The position numbers and the translations under genes are program-made. A DNA stretch of 64,000 nucleotides from Nipponacmea schrenckii. Taxonomy: Eukaryota; Mollusca; Gastropoda; Lottiidae. The DNA lies in assembly GCA_030562195.1 (NCBI GenBank), contig JAUJPP010000007.1, positions 992,001-1,056,000 of the forward strand, read 5' to 3'. Positions 24,801 through 36,900 of the stretch are shown here, piece by piece (position 1 is the first letter of the stretch; each line of letters opens with the position of its first letter). Under the pieces are notes generated by a model, which searched no databases, was not told the DNA's origin, and was given only the letters and a program-made list of their open reading frames with translations.

Positions 24801-27800
24801 TAAAATTGCAATACAATTATATAGATATGATCGTAAATTTATAACTATGATTAGCTTAGGAATATTGTCTATTCTGTATATAATGAAAGTTATATTTATT
24901 AGAATAATTATTAATAATTATAGAAATAATAGTTCTTGATATACTATAGGTTAATTCAGGCAGAACATTATTATTCATGACTCACTCTATAACGTTATGG
25001 AGACATACAGTTATATACAACCTACAATATTGACATTGAAAAAATGATAAAACACATTTTTTCCATAAAATGTACTTATACTTTGATGTAATAAATGGAG
25101 TTTATAACTTGAATTTAGTGTTATACTTGATACATCGATGAAAAGGAAACAAAACTTTGAGAATCGTTTTATTCCACTGGTGGTCATCTTTATATTGCGC
25201 CATATTTTTTAAATGACATTCAATCAATCAATTTCCAATAGTTTGAAATCGTTTGGACAAAACTCAGTTATTCCAGATAGTCTTTGAAATGTTAATGAGG
25301 GGCACGTGGTACTATTTATTAAATGTCAATTAATCATTACCACTGTTATTTCCCTAAAACTAATTTATAAAGCATAAAGATTTCATTAAACAGATAAAAA
25401 TCTCATAAATTTAAATACTATATATAACTTCCATTTGCTACTTAATTTTACCATGTACACTAACATGTGTTTTAAGCACAGTACTGTGAGGTCACACGAC
25501 TCAAAATGATAAATATGACGATTTAGTTAATTCAACGGTTTCCATAAAAATGTATACGTAAAAAAAACAAATGTTCGCAAAAGTATGTTACAAATTGAAA
25601 ATGAATATCAGTAGACCTACATTGATATTGATCTCGGCAAATGTAGCGAAACGGTTTCTGGTAGCATATCGGCATGATATTTTGTTAGTTTTAGTAAGCG
25701 TTTACCATACTTTGATAAAAGAGCTAGAAAGAAATGCAAAATAGTGGGATGAAACAGGTGTTTTTAAAACATCAATAATACACATTTATTTCAATCAGTC
25801 GCTTTTCTCTCCTTTTCTCTATTCAGTGTTCATAATTACTGCTATCACAGGTGTTGAACTTAATTTATAACTTCTTTACTTTATTACAATTACATTCTAT
25901 ATGTATGCTGACATATACAGAATATTACGTGATAAGCTAAATTTATATGGATGTCTGAATCATGAGTAAATGAAGTTAACTTTATACGGTTACCTCCCTT
26001 CATTTTTTTAAGTGACGTCTGTTGTAGGTCTTAATACAAGTATGGAGCCAATATGCTACAAGTGAATTCAGCGCGCATTTATGTTTTCACTGAAATTTGC
26101 ATTATATCCTATTACGTCATTTGTGAAAAATATAAAGAAATGGAAAAACCTTACAGATTAACTGTATTTAGGGCCTCTAGTAATTTAAAGAGCTCCAGTA
26201 ATAAATTACATATTATATATTTCTTTATTCTCTAAAGTAGAATATTAAAAGAAATATTTTACTTGAATTGTTAAAATTGAAAGCACGTGACAATAGTCAC
26301 CTGTGCCACCTATCATAAAGTGTTAGAATCAATATAAAGTATTTCACCTGTTACCATATTGAGGTGTTTTATCTCGTGCTCCTAACTCCAGCTTCTCTCT
26401 CAAAATTATTATACGCAAAGATACGCCCCACGTGATAACTCTGTACATAATTTTAGTCAAGTATTTATAATTTGATCAGAAAATATAATTTCTGTGAGGA
26501 TGTGAAGGTGTTAGTAGATCAGTAATACATAATTATAAAACTGTAAGTAGCCTACATTCAATAATATTATTCTACACAGTTGCCGGTCTTTAGATCTTGA
26601 CTTGGACCAAACACGTCAACTTCTACAGCCATGCTTTGTTCAAAAAAAGGGATTGGTGATTGTCCAACATCCTTACTTCAAATCATGAAATGAATATCTT
26701 TATCCTAGTTTTCGTGTAAAATTTTCCATAGACCGAAGTTCTGTTTAGTGTTCTTAGATATTGTGATTATAAACTTTAAATGTCTCACTAATATCCTTTT
26801 CGTACTCAAATATTAATGTCACAAAAAATTAAAACAATATAACTGTACCATAAGTGTTATATTGAATTGAAATACTTTATGTATAGACAATGTTTCGATC
26901 TCAACATATTCAAAATAAATATCTTACAGGAGTCTACCCACTTTAAATTAAACTCATTATAGAAATCTATCAGAATTTGTTAAAGGGTGCTTGAGTAAAT
27001 AAAGGTATTTTTTAATTGCAATTCACAATAACTACTGTGTGCACCTTGTGGACGATCGTTGATGATTTTATTATAAAGCAGTACGAGCATCTTTTATTTA
27101 TCATGAAATATTTTTACATCCTGATTATTTAGGATGCCACGTTTTAACACAATTATTCATATTCAATTATAACTATATGCACGAATGACTAGAATAATGG
27201 TATTCAATAAGTGTATTAGAGATAGGTAGCATATGATGATTTTAAATTACAATAGTTTTTATACGCTAGTAAATTCATCATTTACCTGGGATTAATACTG
27301 ATTATTCAGTTATTGTTCATTATCAAATTTCAAATGATACTGAGCTTTCAGTGAGTGAAGGAATATCTCCTCGTCGTTTGAGCTGGTGCAATACAACTCA
27401 TTTGGATGGAGACTTCGATCTGATTCAAACAACGGGTAAAAGTTTGATATTTATTTTGGTTATGGTTTTTATCAAATATGAGATCTTAGTTTTTGTGATT
27501 GTCTCGAACGGGTCCATTATGTCTCTTGTACTAGTGAGAAATGATAAACAGCTGACACCTTGTTCAAAACACAATTCTGATTCATAGTCTCTCTTTTCAA
27601 ACTAGCAATATGGCACACACAATAAAATACTGATATTCTTATGGTATTATTAAATACGTTACCTTATTAAAATATCACTCAATATTATCAATCTGTTGAA
27701 ATTTTAATGTAACAAAGAAAACCAATGAACTGGTACCAATTTCATGTTAGAATGTTCTACTAACAAAATATGTTTAGAAGTTATCCATATAGGTGCAAGT

Positions 27801-28282
27801 AATACATAGTATAACTACAAACCCAAACTTGTCAATACGGGGTTCTTAAACCCATCTAGACTTTACGTACAAGATACCTATCTTAAATAATCGATACTAA
27901 ATATATTGAAAATTATCGTTGCTATGGAAACATAAACCACCCTAGTAACAGATGTTTACATCTGTAATTAATGTGTTTGAAATAATTGAATATTGCTTTA
28001 GTATAATAACCCAGAATCTTATTCATTTTAATTCAAAATTGTAATATAGGCCACATATACTAGGTCATTTTAGCTATAATCAGACTAACTGAAGTTTAAT
28101 TATTTTGTTTGACTGGATTTAATAATATTTTAATCAAATACTGATCATTATATGAACTGTAAAGAGTGCAAAATCTATTCCTCATTTCAGATTTAGACAA
28201 CATTATATAGTTTAGAGAACAAAATGGGTAACCTTGTATATAGGCTGCTATGGTAATATTGAAACGAGAAAAAAAGTTGATG
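21846..28282. other. Long gene-poor intergenic region
   Basis: Over 6 kb of AT-rich DNA with poly-T runs near 22,280 and 23,045 and no exon I can support. Short open stretches, for example on the minus strand at 23,540-23,728, have no recognisable similarity. I see no tRNA-like cloverleaf. Regulatory elements cannot be judged without conservation data. Confidence 0.45.
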
Positions 28283-28358
28283 TACCGTGACCTTTGTGAC
28301 CGTTATAATGGGCATTTAGAATTGAAGTGCTCCTTATTACGATCAGAAGGGCCTCGTT
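28283..28358 (+). ncRNA. mir-2001: pre-miR-2001
   Basis: The 22 bases at 28294-28315 begin TTGTGACCGTTATAATG and continue GGCAT. This matches, from memory, the mature miR-2001 known from sea urchin, acorn worm, annelids and Lottia. After a loop of about 12 bases, the 3' arm (about 28328-28349) reads GTGCTCCTTATTACGATCAG and pairs along the mature arm with scattered mismatches and G-U pairs, as expected of a Dicer substrate. It is the first of three hairpins on this strand within 1.5 kb. There is no host gene. Confidence 0.85.
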
Positions 28359-28462
28359 CCTTTTTATCATCTCAGATATACATATTTGGAGCTGATTGAA
28401 TGGTTGATGAGATCAATTATTATTAGAGTTAAATGTCCGACAATGAATGTGAAGGTCGTGAT

Positions 28463-28546
28463 CTGTCAGAGTAACTATAAGTAGTGGTGCCGCAGGTATG
28501 ATATTGATGGCTACCTGCTTCATCACTATTTACTGTTAATCTGATA
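28463..28546 (+). ncRNA. Candidate pre-microRNA hairpin 2 of the miR-2001 cluster
   Basis: A stem of about 35 positions with a 13-base loop (28499-28511). The inner stem GCAGGTA/TACCTGC is perfect. Then come a two-base mismatch, GTGGTG/CATCAC, TAAGTA/TATTTA, TAAC/GTTA, and an outer GTCAGA/TCTGAT-type helix. The 5' arm TAAGTAGTGGTGCCGCAGGT is closely related to the 5' arm of hairpin 3. I do not recognise the mature sequence. It lies about 105 bp after pre-miR-2001 on the same strand. Confidence 0.65.
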
Positions 28547-28759
28547 ATATCAGCAAGGTATATTGCAAGGTATATAATAATCGTAGAGAATGATTTAGTA
28601 AAGTGTATTAATTTACTGCTTAGTTCTTGCTAGTTCTTGAAATGGAATCTTATTAGTCTGAGAAGTTAATTGATTCAACCAAGTTGACAATTGAGAGTTA
28701 TAAAAAAAACCGAGATGTGATCATAACATGTTGGCAGTTGCTTTTTCTGACAAAAGTGA

Positions 28760-29440
28760 AAATAGAATATATGGAAGGGTTTTAACTGAGTAACTAAGTG
28801 TTTTAAGGTTTCATAATTGTATTTTCTATTGAGGGGGGGGGGCAGTTGTTTATTGAGTAACCGAAGTACTCTTAAAAGATTGATTCTTGAGTGCTCTGAT
28901 ATCAGACATGCGTTGAGCGGCCGTAACTAAGTGTTCTTAGACATGTTGTTAGTTAAGTGTTCTTTGACAACCTGTTAACTAAATGTTCTTAGAAGAGTTG
29001 TTAAATAAGTGTTTTAAGAAGATGTGAACTAAGTGTTCTAAGAGTTGTCAATCGAGTATTCTAAGAAAAGTTACTAACCAAGTGTCCTATAAGGAAAGTT
29101 GTCAACTAAGTGGTCTAAGGAAAGTTGTCAACTAAGAGTTATAGAGTTATTACTTGGGTGTTCTAAGAAATTTTGTAAACTTAGAATTCTAAGAAAAATT
29201 GTTTACAAAACTACAAAGTTTCTAACAAAAGTTATAAACTGAATTTTCTAAGAAAGGTTGTAAAGTGAATGTTCCAGGAAGAGCTGTTAACTTAGCACTC
29301 CAAGAAAGTTGTTAATTGAGCATTTTTAAAAAGATGTTAACTTAATATTCCATTTTTTTTAAACTTTGTATTTAAAGAAAAGTTGTTTATTGATTATTCT
29401 AAAAATAAATTGTAACTGAGTGTTGAAAATTCAAGAAATT
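28760..29440 (+). repeat. Degenerate short tandem repeats between hairpins 2 and 3
   Basis: Variants of GTTGT.AACTAAGTGTTCTA and AGAAAA recur about 18 times at roughly 30-40 bp spacing with heavy drift. No coding frame persists. Confidence 0.5.
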
Positions 29441-29698
29441 GTTTATAAAGATATTGACAAGTGGTTGATACAAGTGTATTATGGTTTTGGTTCGTAAAAT
29501 TAAAACAGTTGCGAAGCAAGGCTGGCAAAGTTCATTATTTGTAGCATAGGTGAGTATGGTAAATTATTTGATATGCAGTAAGCAATTAATCGTGTAAACT
29601 ATAGGTACAGAGGGTTTTATCAATCCGGGGAAGAATATCACGAAGAAACGTAAAGTAAATGAAGAACAGTGACATGGAAAAACATGATCAAGAAAATG

Positions 29699-29786
29699 AG
29701 ATCGAAGTAAATACTAAGTACTGGTGCCGCGGGAGGTTATAATTGATCACTCCTGCGACTCTTGTGCTTACTATGGCAAGCGATCA
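29699..29786 (+). ncRNA. Candidate pre-microRNA hairpin 3 of the miR-2001 cluster
   Basis: The 5' arm TAAGTACTGGTGCCGCGGGA pairs with the 3' arm CTCCTGCGACTCTTGTGCTT across a loop of about 14 bases. The helix runs about 25 positions with a few mismatches and reaches an outer GATCG/CGATC pair. The 5' arm shares AAGTA.TGGTGCCGC.GG with hairpin 2, so the two are probably duplicates, with independent compensatory changes in the 3' arms. Confidence 0.6.
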
Positions 29787-31192
29787 TTAACGTCATAGAC
29801 TTCTTCTAACCAGCGTGAATGTCCCTTCCTCAAAGAACCCAGTTTACTAATTATCTAATGTAGAAATTATAATGCAACAAAACCATTTCTTTGAATAATA
29901 CTAAATGGCAGGTCGTTAAACTGGTCACATATGTTTCATTTTCTATCAGAATCTATATCCAGAGTTTTATGAATTATTTGATATTTGCATGACAATAACC
30001 TGGTTGATTATTACATCAATAATACATTAATTTGTGAAATCTCAATGTCAACTGACCACAGATTTTATTAATGATTCCTTTTAAACACTTCCAAATATTG
30101 TGCATTTACTTTCAAAGAAAAAGTTGACAAAAAAAGTTGTCAAAACCAATCGTATCGTGAAACCAATTTTCGTAGTAGACGAGGGTTAACATGCCCTATC
30201 TGTCTATTGACAACAATGAATGATTTGCTTTCTCGAGACAAAGCCATAACGATTCTTGCGGTTCAATTTTTATAGGTTAAAAACACAGGCACCATAAATA
30301 CCAATATTACCAAGAATTCGATTTTGGACCATAAATTATATGATAATATATGATATCAGATGTCAAATGGAAATTAACTTCAATTTGTTACCTAATTGAT
30401 CACATAAAGCACATACAAATTACGAATTTATTCAGATGGCCCTATCGAGTCAAAATACACAATTTTACATCAATATTGAATGATATTCAGAATGGTGCTC
30501 AAGAAAAATTGGTCTATTGGTGCTGGGGGTGCGAGTATTCACTAATATACCACCATAAATCACGTCTATATTTTCATTGTCAAAAACATCAAGTTACACC
30601 CAAATAATTTCAAAATATGCTATTTACATCTATGTATCAAGACCGTACTAAATTTGAGAATTAATTGTTTGATTAAGCAGCTGAAACTAGTCAGTGCCAT
30701 AAAGAGCTCCGAAATACTGCGGGCTAAACCAATCTCACGACTTTTAGACATTATCAAAAAGGGTAAATATCATAAGTGATAAATTTTCATTATAATTCAA
30801 GGTTTACGAATTATTGCTTCTTGATGTAAATAATGACTTTAATTGCAAAAATGGTAATTGGGCTTTCAAATTAAGTGTCTACTCGAGTCCTTAGGCTTCC
30901 AAGGCTTATGGGATAACCAAAGTTGGCTAATTCCAAATTGTCTCGAAATCACACAACTATTATACATATCTGGTATCATATATAAATATTGTGCTCAAAT
31001 AATACCTGTAAATCTGGAAAACCTTAATCAATTTAAGAAAAATCAGCAGATAATCTCACAATCCGAATACATAATAGGCCTGCAATTCGTTTTCTCTGCA
31101 CCATTGTCAATTTCAGCTTGTTTATGCAAAGTTTGGTGATTTTCGAATTATCGAAATATTGCTCGATCTCTTATATAGTTAAATCAGCTACA
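29787..31192. other. Intergenic stretch without recognised genes
   Basis: AT-rich. Short open stretches at 30,350-30,607 and 30,858-31,139 have no recognisable domain and no good splice context. Confidence 0.45.
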
Positions 31193-31650
31193 TCTAAAGA
31201 TAGCCTTGCAAAGCAAGGTAACACACGCCTACCAGCAGCTTTGATTGCAAGTACAAATCATTGTTTGTTGTCCATTCACGTTTGGTTCATGTTATAGCAT
31301 ATAGTAAACAAACTTTTATTTATAGAGTGATAACACCAAGTCGGACACGATATTTCGATATCACGAAAATCGATAGGTATAATTTTTATAATGACACTGA
31401 CCAACAAAATAAAAATAAAAAGAATCTATAAAGAATTGTAGCCAGTAGAGTGAGCACAATACAGGCTATACAGCTAATAGTGGGTCAGTCGGACACGGGA
31501 TTTCAGTGAAACTTATCAGATCATCCCAAAAATCGATAGGGATCATCTACATGATGACAATAACCTACAAAATAAAAAATAAAAAACCCATAAAGAATTG
31601 TAGTAGAGAGTGCACGAGCCCAAAATAAATTTGTGGGCGTATAAAAATGA
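31193..31650 (-). mobile_element. Tandem-core repeat element, reverse orientation, second copy
   Basis: On the minus strand it starts TTTTTATACGCCCACAAATT (about 31,648) and ends with a perfect hairpin, CCTTGC-TTT-GCAAGG (31204-31218), then CTATCTTT. The core holds two units 148 bp apart, marked by TCGGACACG at 31,341 and 31,489. The ends match the copies at 348-1125 and 19,048-19,468. Confidence 0.6.
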
Positions 31651-32189
31651 TACTGAATTTAAAAGGATTTTATAAAGTTTGATTCTAGTTCTGATTTCAT
31701 CTACCCACAAATCATAGTGAGTTTCATTCAAATTTTAATCAGTATTGGAAATGATCTTATCAATCAAGGCGTGGTAAATTACATCAAAATCGGACAGAAA
31801 TTGTGGCGCTTATCGTGCAGGCGTGACATATTGATGGGCAGAAGGAGAATATACGTCCATAATTTCATGTAATAAAATATGTAGATAAGAGAGAGGGTAA
31901 AAAAAATGGTGACGGTACTCATATTACCAGCACTTACAGCATTCTTATTCAATGTTCGTGAACTTAGCAATACCTAAATTCAATCAGAAGGGTAACCTTA
32001 CCCTCAAAACTCTTCGAATTCTGCGGGTTTAATATAAAATATAACAATATTTTTAATAATTTATTAATAATTAATCTACATAAACATAATTATATTATAA
32101 ATACTGAAATATTCATAATATTCACATTCATAGCCAGCAACTTATAATGAGAATATGGCTACTGATAGTGTCAATTCAATTTCACTCAC
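31651..32189. other. Intergenic stretch without recognised genes
   Basis: AT-rich spacer. Nothing supported. Confidence 0.4.
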
Positions 32190-32990
32190 CACCATGTTTA
32201 TCAATTGTCACTGACCATGTTTATCAATTGTCACTGACCATGTTTATCAATTGTCACTGACCATGTTTATCAATTGTCACTGACCATGTTTATCAATTGT
32301 CACTGACCATGTTTATCAATTGTCACTGACCATGTTTATCAATTGTCACTGACCATGTTTATCAATTGTCACTGACCATGTTTATCAATTGTCACTGACC
32401 ATGTTTATCAATTATCACTGACCATGTTTATCAATTGTCACTGACCATGTTTATCAATTATATCGGGCCATGTTTATCAATTGTCACTGAACCCTGTTTA
32501 TCAATTATCCTGACTATGTTTATCAATTGTAACTGACCATGTTTATCAATTGTCACTGCTATGTTTATCAATTGTCACCCGACCAATAGTTTATCAATGT
32601 CATCAGCTTGTACAGACTATTTATCAATTGTCACTGACATGTTTATCAATTGTCATCTGACCATGTCAATCAATTGTCACTTGAACAAGTTTATCAATTA
32701 TCATTTTGACTATGTCAATCAATTGTACTGACCATGTTTATCAATTGTCTCGGACCATGCATTCAGTTGTCATCTGAAATGTCAATATCTTGGACTATTA
32801 ATCAGTTGTCTGACATTACATTGTCTCTGACTATGTCAATCAGGTTGTAGCAGACTATTAATCAGGTTGTCTGGGACATTGATCAGTTGTCTCTTACTAT
32901 GTCAATCAGGTTGTAACAGACTATTAATCAGGTTGTCTGGGATATTGTCATTGCGGTCATCCCTGCAGCATGTCAATCAGGTTGGCCTCA
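32190..32990 (+). repeat. 23-bp minisatellite with directional decay
   Basis: The unit starts CATGTTTATCAATTGTCACT and is 23 bp long (for example starts at 32,193 and 32,216). About ten near-identical copies occupy the left end. Copies then become progressively shorter and more diverged toward 32,990, where CTATGTCAATCAGGTTGT variants dominate. Confidence 0.85.
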
Positions 32991-33910
32991 AATTAGACCA
33001 AACTTTCGATCTGCTTTTTAGCTTTCATTCCAAATATAACCACTTTAGAGAGGGTCTATAAATGGGCCTCCTTCATCATAATAGGACTCAGTCAAGTAAA
33101 ACATTTTTTGCTAATGATGGTATACGATCCGTTCTATTTTTAGAAATCCTCTCCCTTCCTTTGGGGGTTTTTGCATTCCCGTTTTTAACTAGTTTTTGGT
33201 CTAGATTTAAAATTTGATGTCTAAAATTGCATTTTCTTTCAGAATTTCTGAGATAATGAGAAATTTAATTGGCTGAAGGTTATTTCTAAAAATAGTGGTT
33301 TTGTGTGCAGTGACAGTCAAACAGATGTTGATAAAATGTAGTGGTTTACTTTCATTTTGTTTAGTTCAAAATTTTCATGGTCATGCTATATTGAATTTTT
33401 GTACAGAAACCAAGTATTGGCCTGGCTTTCATGTGACATATAGGCTAGTTTTCAACGAGATTTCTGGAAAAAGTTCTAGAAGGTTGAATTTTGTGATTTA
33501 ACATGGAAATAGATGGCAAATGAATTGGTGGACTGAGTCCAATAAACCTGGCTTTGGACGTCTACTTTCAACTTTGTTATCATTTCAACAACATATCAAA
33601 TTGTGAAAGAATGATTTTTGACTCCCTGGAAATTTTGTGCCCCCTGCTCGGGCCTGTACCTAAGAAGCATAGAAACATCATTTCTATATTCATAATGAAA
33701 GCTAATAGACAAACAAAACAAAAGTTAGGTATATCTTTAAAAAGACTGATTGTCAATGTTAAATTCAATCACACTGGCTTTTAAAATGTCAATCAGACTG
33801 TCCCTGGCCATATTGATCAGTTTCTTTGTTAACCTGGTTGTTAATTAAAATTTAATACAGGTGACCACTATATTTTAGAATTGAACTGTAAACTATTTGG
33901 AATGTGTATG
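32991..33910. other. Region 3' of VPS51
   Basis: Contains the second copy of the ~180-bp dispersed repeat (33,118-33,295). The rest, including two open stretches at 33,295-33,501 and 33,554-33,784, has no recognisable similarity. Confidence 0.45.
33118..33295 (+). repeat. Dispersed ~180-bp repeat, copy 2
   Basis: Matches 21,665-21,845, including GGGGGTTTTTGCAT, AAATTGCATTTTCTTTCAGA and GAAGGTTATTTCTAA. Confidence 0.6.
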
Positions 33911-36900
33911 TTATCCTCTTTCACATATCAAATCAATGACCTACAATATAAAATGGCATAAAACAATATACAAAATTTGAATTTCATACCCACAACACTC
34001 AATTAATTGAAGTCACTTTGAATATTACACATTTAATCAAAGAAAAAAACAAATTTTGCTAATAAATTGTTATTCAAAGTCTGTATTTGTTGTCCACTTG
34101 TGGCATAAATGCTATAATTTCATCAGATGAACCAATGGAAATAAGGAAAATTAATGATATTTCATTTAAATTTGAGATGTTTAGCAGAATATTATATATA
34201 AATATGTGATAAATATATCTTACACTTTGTTCCATCATGACAGGTTCTAAACAGCGATGCATTGTACTACAAACTATTTCATCTAATAATACTTGTACTA
34301 AGCTGTAATTAAAAATATGAATTTATAACCTAAATCATGTCAATTAGTACTAAAGTTGTGGGGGGAGTTACCGGTAATTCGATGATTCAACCTATTCTAT
34401 ATCAGTTTTGGTGGTTCATGAACACCTGACACTACTCTCTAACTGATTGTGAAAACAATTCAATATGCATTCATAATAACCAACTACAAATGCTCGAGAA
34501 TAAATTTCATGAAAATTTGTAACACTAAAAGAAAATTGAATTAAATTTGTTCATATCATTAATAAGAGTGTATAATTTTGCAAATTCAACAAATTTAACT
34601 TAATGAATTGAACTATTTGCTAATGGAAATTTCCATACTATACAATAGGTATTATAGAATTGATATCTGATATCAAATATCTGTAAAATAATTTGTCAAA
34701 TTATTCATAAATTAATGCATTAGATGAAGCGTAGAAAGATATTATATAGCATGAAATAATGACTATGGTAACATGTGGACAAACTACTAAGTTGAATTCA
34801 TTGAAATTCAGTCTGCCATGAAAAAAATTAGAAATGCCACATTGGCAAATGTTGAATAATTATGTGGTAAATATATTCATTGATCACTGGGACATCAATT
34901 TTGGGTTAATTTATAAAATCCATTTTTTTTCATTACTTTCATTAAAGGAATTTACATAAGGACAAAATATCATTTGTCAGTATATTTTTTGAAAAGTCCG
35001 ATTTTCAGAATTGTTTCTGTAAATAAATCATTAATGATTATGTACTTATAGGATGCAGGGTGTAGTTCATTTTGATATTATATGTAAAGGTGTGAAATTC
35101 CCAAACATCCTGTAATTAATGACTCAAAAATAAAATTGGAAATTAAAATATATTTGAATCGTCATTTCGAAGTGATTTGAAATCATTATAAAATTTACTC
35201 TGGTTGGAAAAAAACGGTAGTCAAAATTTTGGCCGAATAATTTGGCTTTGGTTAGAATACACTTGTCCTATAACTAATATTAGTCTTTAATATTGACTAT
35301 TAGTTAAATAAGCTTAAGTATGTATCCCACACTGTTGAAAAAGCGAGAATAAAACTATATTCAGTATATTAATAACAGTGAGCAAGCAATGAATAGGTTT
35401 TATTTGATAAGAAATCCCAAAAAATTTTTTACAATAAACTCTTAAACAGGGGTGTATACATACAAACTAAATAATAAAAGTTCCATGAACTAAAAATGAA
35501 ATCTTTGAAAGTAACAAATAAGTTGAGGTTGTATGTAACAGTATTTATATTTGTTAAGTTATATATATATATAGTTATGTTATTATGTTAGTATAATGAA
35601 ACATGTTGTTATCTTTATATAAAATCATTAATACTAACTTCTCATCACATACAAATCTCCATAAATATAGTTGTAAATAATGAGTATCAACTTGTATTTG
35701 TTGTAAACCATAACGACCAAAAGTACGTAATCTCACACATTCCAAAAATGTCTGAAAATTAAATGAGATCCAATATTAGTAGGAAATCATACAATAATTC
35801 TGTTACTCTAGAAATATAAGTATTGGTAAAATAACACTAATATTTGTCTTCTATTTTGTCAAACACCATGTCAATATAGATGATAGAGGTTAAATTTCAC
35901 TGAACCACCTTTTTTGAACATTTAGTAGCATCATCTTTAACATACAGCATATTCAATAATTAGAGTGTAAGAAATGGCTTGATTAATATCTTCAATGAAT
36001 ATAACATTACTGATTATAACAAAGAAGAAAATCCATCAGAAATTTATTAACCCATCAATGATACCAACCTTTAAACTTATCTTTATAATTCCTGTCAGTA
36101 CAGAAACTTTGGATGATTCTACTGAGCTAAATATCTCTATTTTTTCAGAGAATAATTTCTGTATGTTACTGATTAAACTATTATCAACGCTGAAAATATA
36201 GAAAAATAATGTTGGAGAATATAGAAGTTACAACAATGCTTCTAACAGATATGTTTAGTACAAAGTGATACATTTGGTAATATTTTAAAGATATATGCTT
36301 TATAGGCTACTGCAGAAAGGAATCTAACAAAGAGAAAAGTAGATAAGAAAATGGACATTCATCCTATTAACCTTAAGATAAATTATATCAAAATATTGAA
36401 ATTAATGACAAAAAAAATTACCTAGGAGAATAGCTCCAGGGTGGTTTACGTTGTTGTTGAGATTGACTATAGGTATGTGTTCTACGACTAGAATCACTAC
36501 TACGTTCTTTACGTACACCTTCTTCATATAACTGACCAACCTGTACATCAATATAGGTTATATCTTCTACAACACGTTTCATTACAGCACGTACATTACG
36601 TGGTTCTATAGTATTCAACCAATCTCTTGTCTCTACACTCTTTCTTAACATCTGTGGATATATCGCATAAATCAAAACATCAATGATTCAATAGGTGAAT
36701 CAACAAATGAATAAATAACCACAAAAGTCTATATACAAATGTAAGCATTTTGCAGATGACAATTCAATATATTTGAATGATCACCTAGAAAAAAAAAGCC
36801 CTCTTCTCACTCAAGTGAAATAACAAACAAAATGTTGACTGTAGTGTAAATAAAGTTTTTAATTTATGGATATTGACTAATGCAAGAATTTTCTGTTTTA

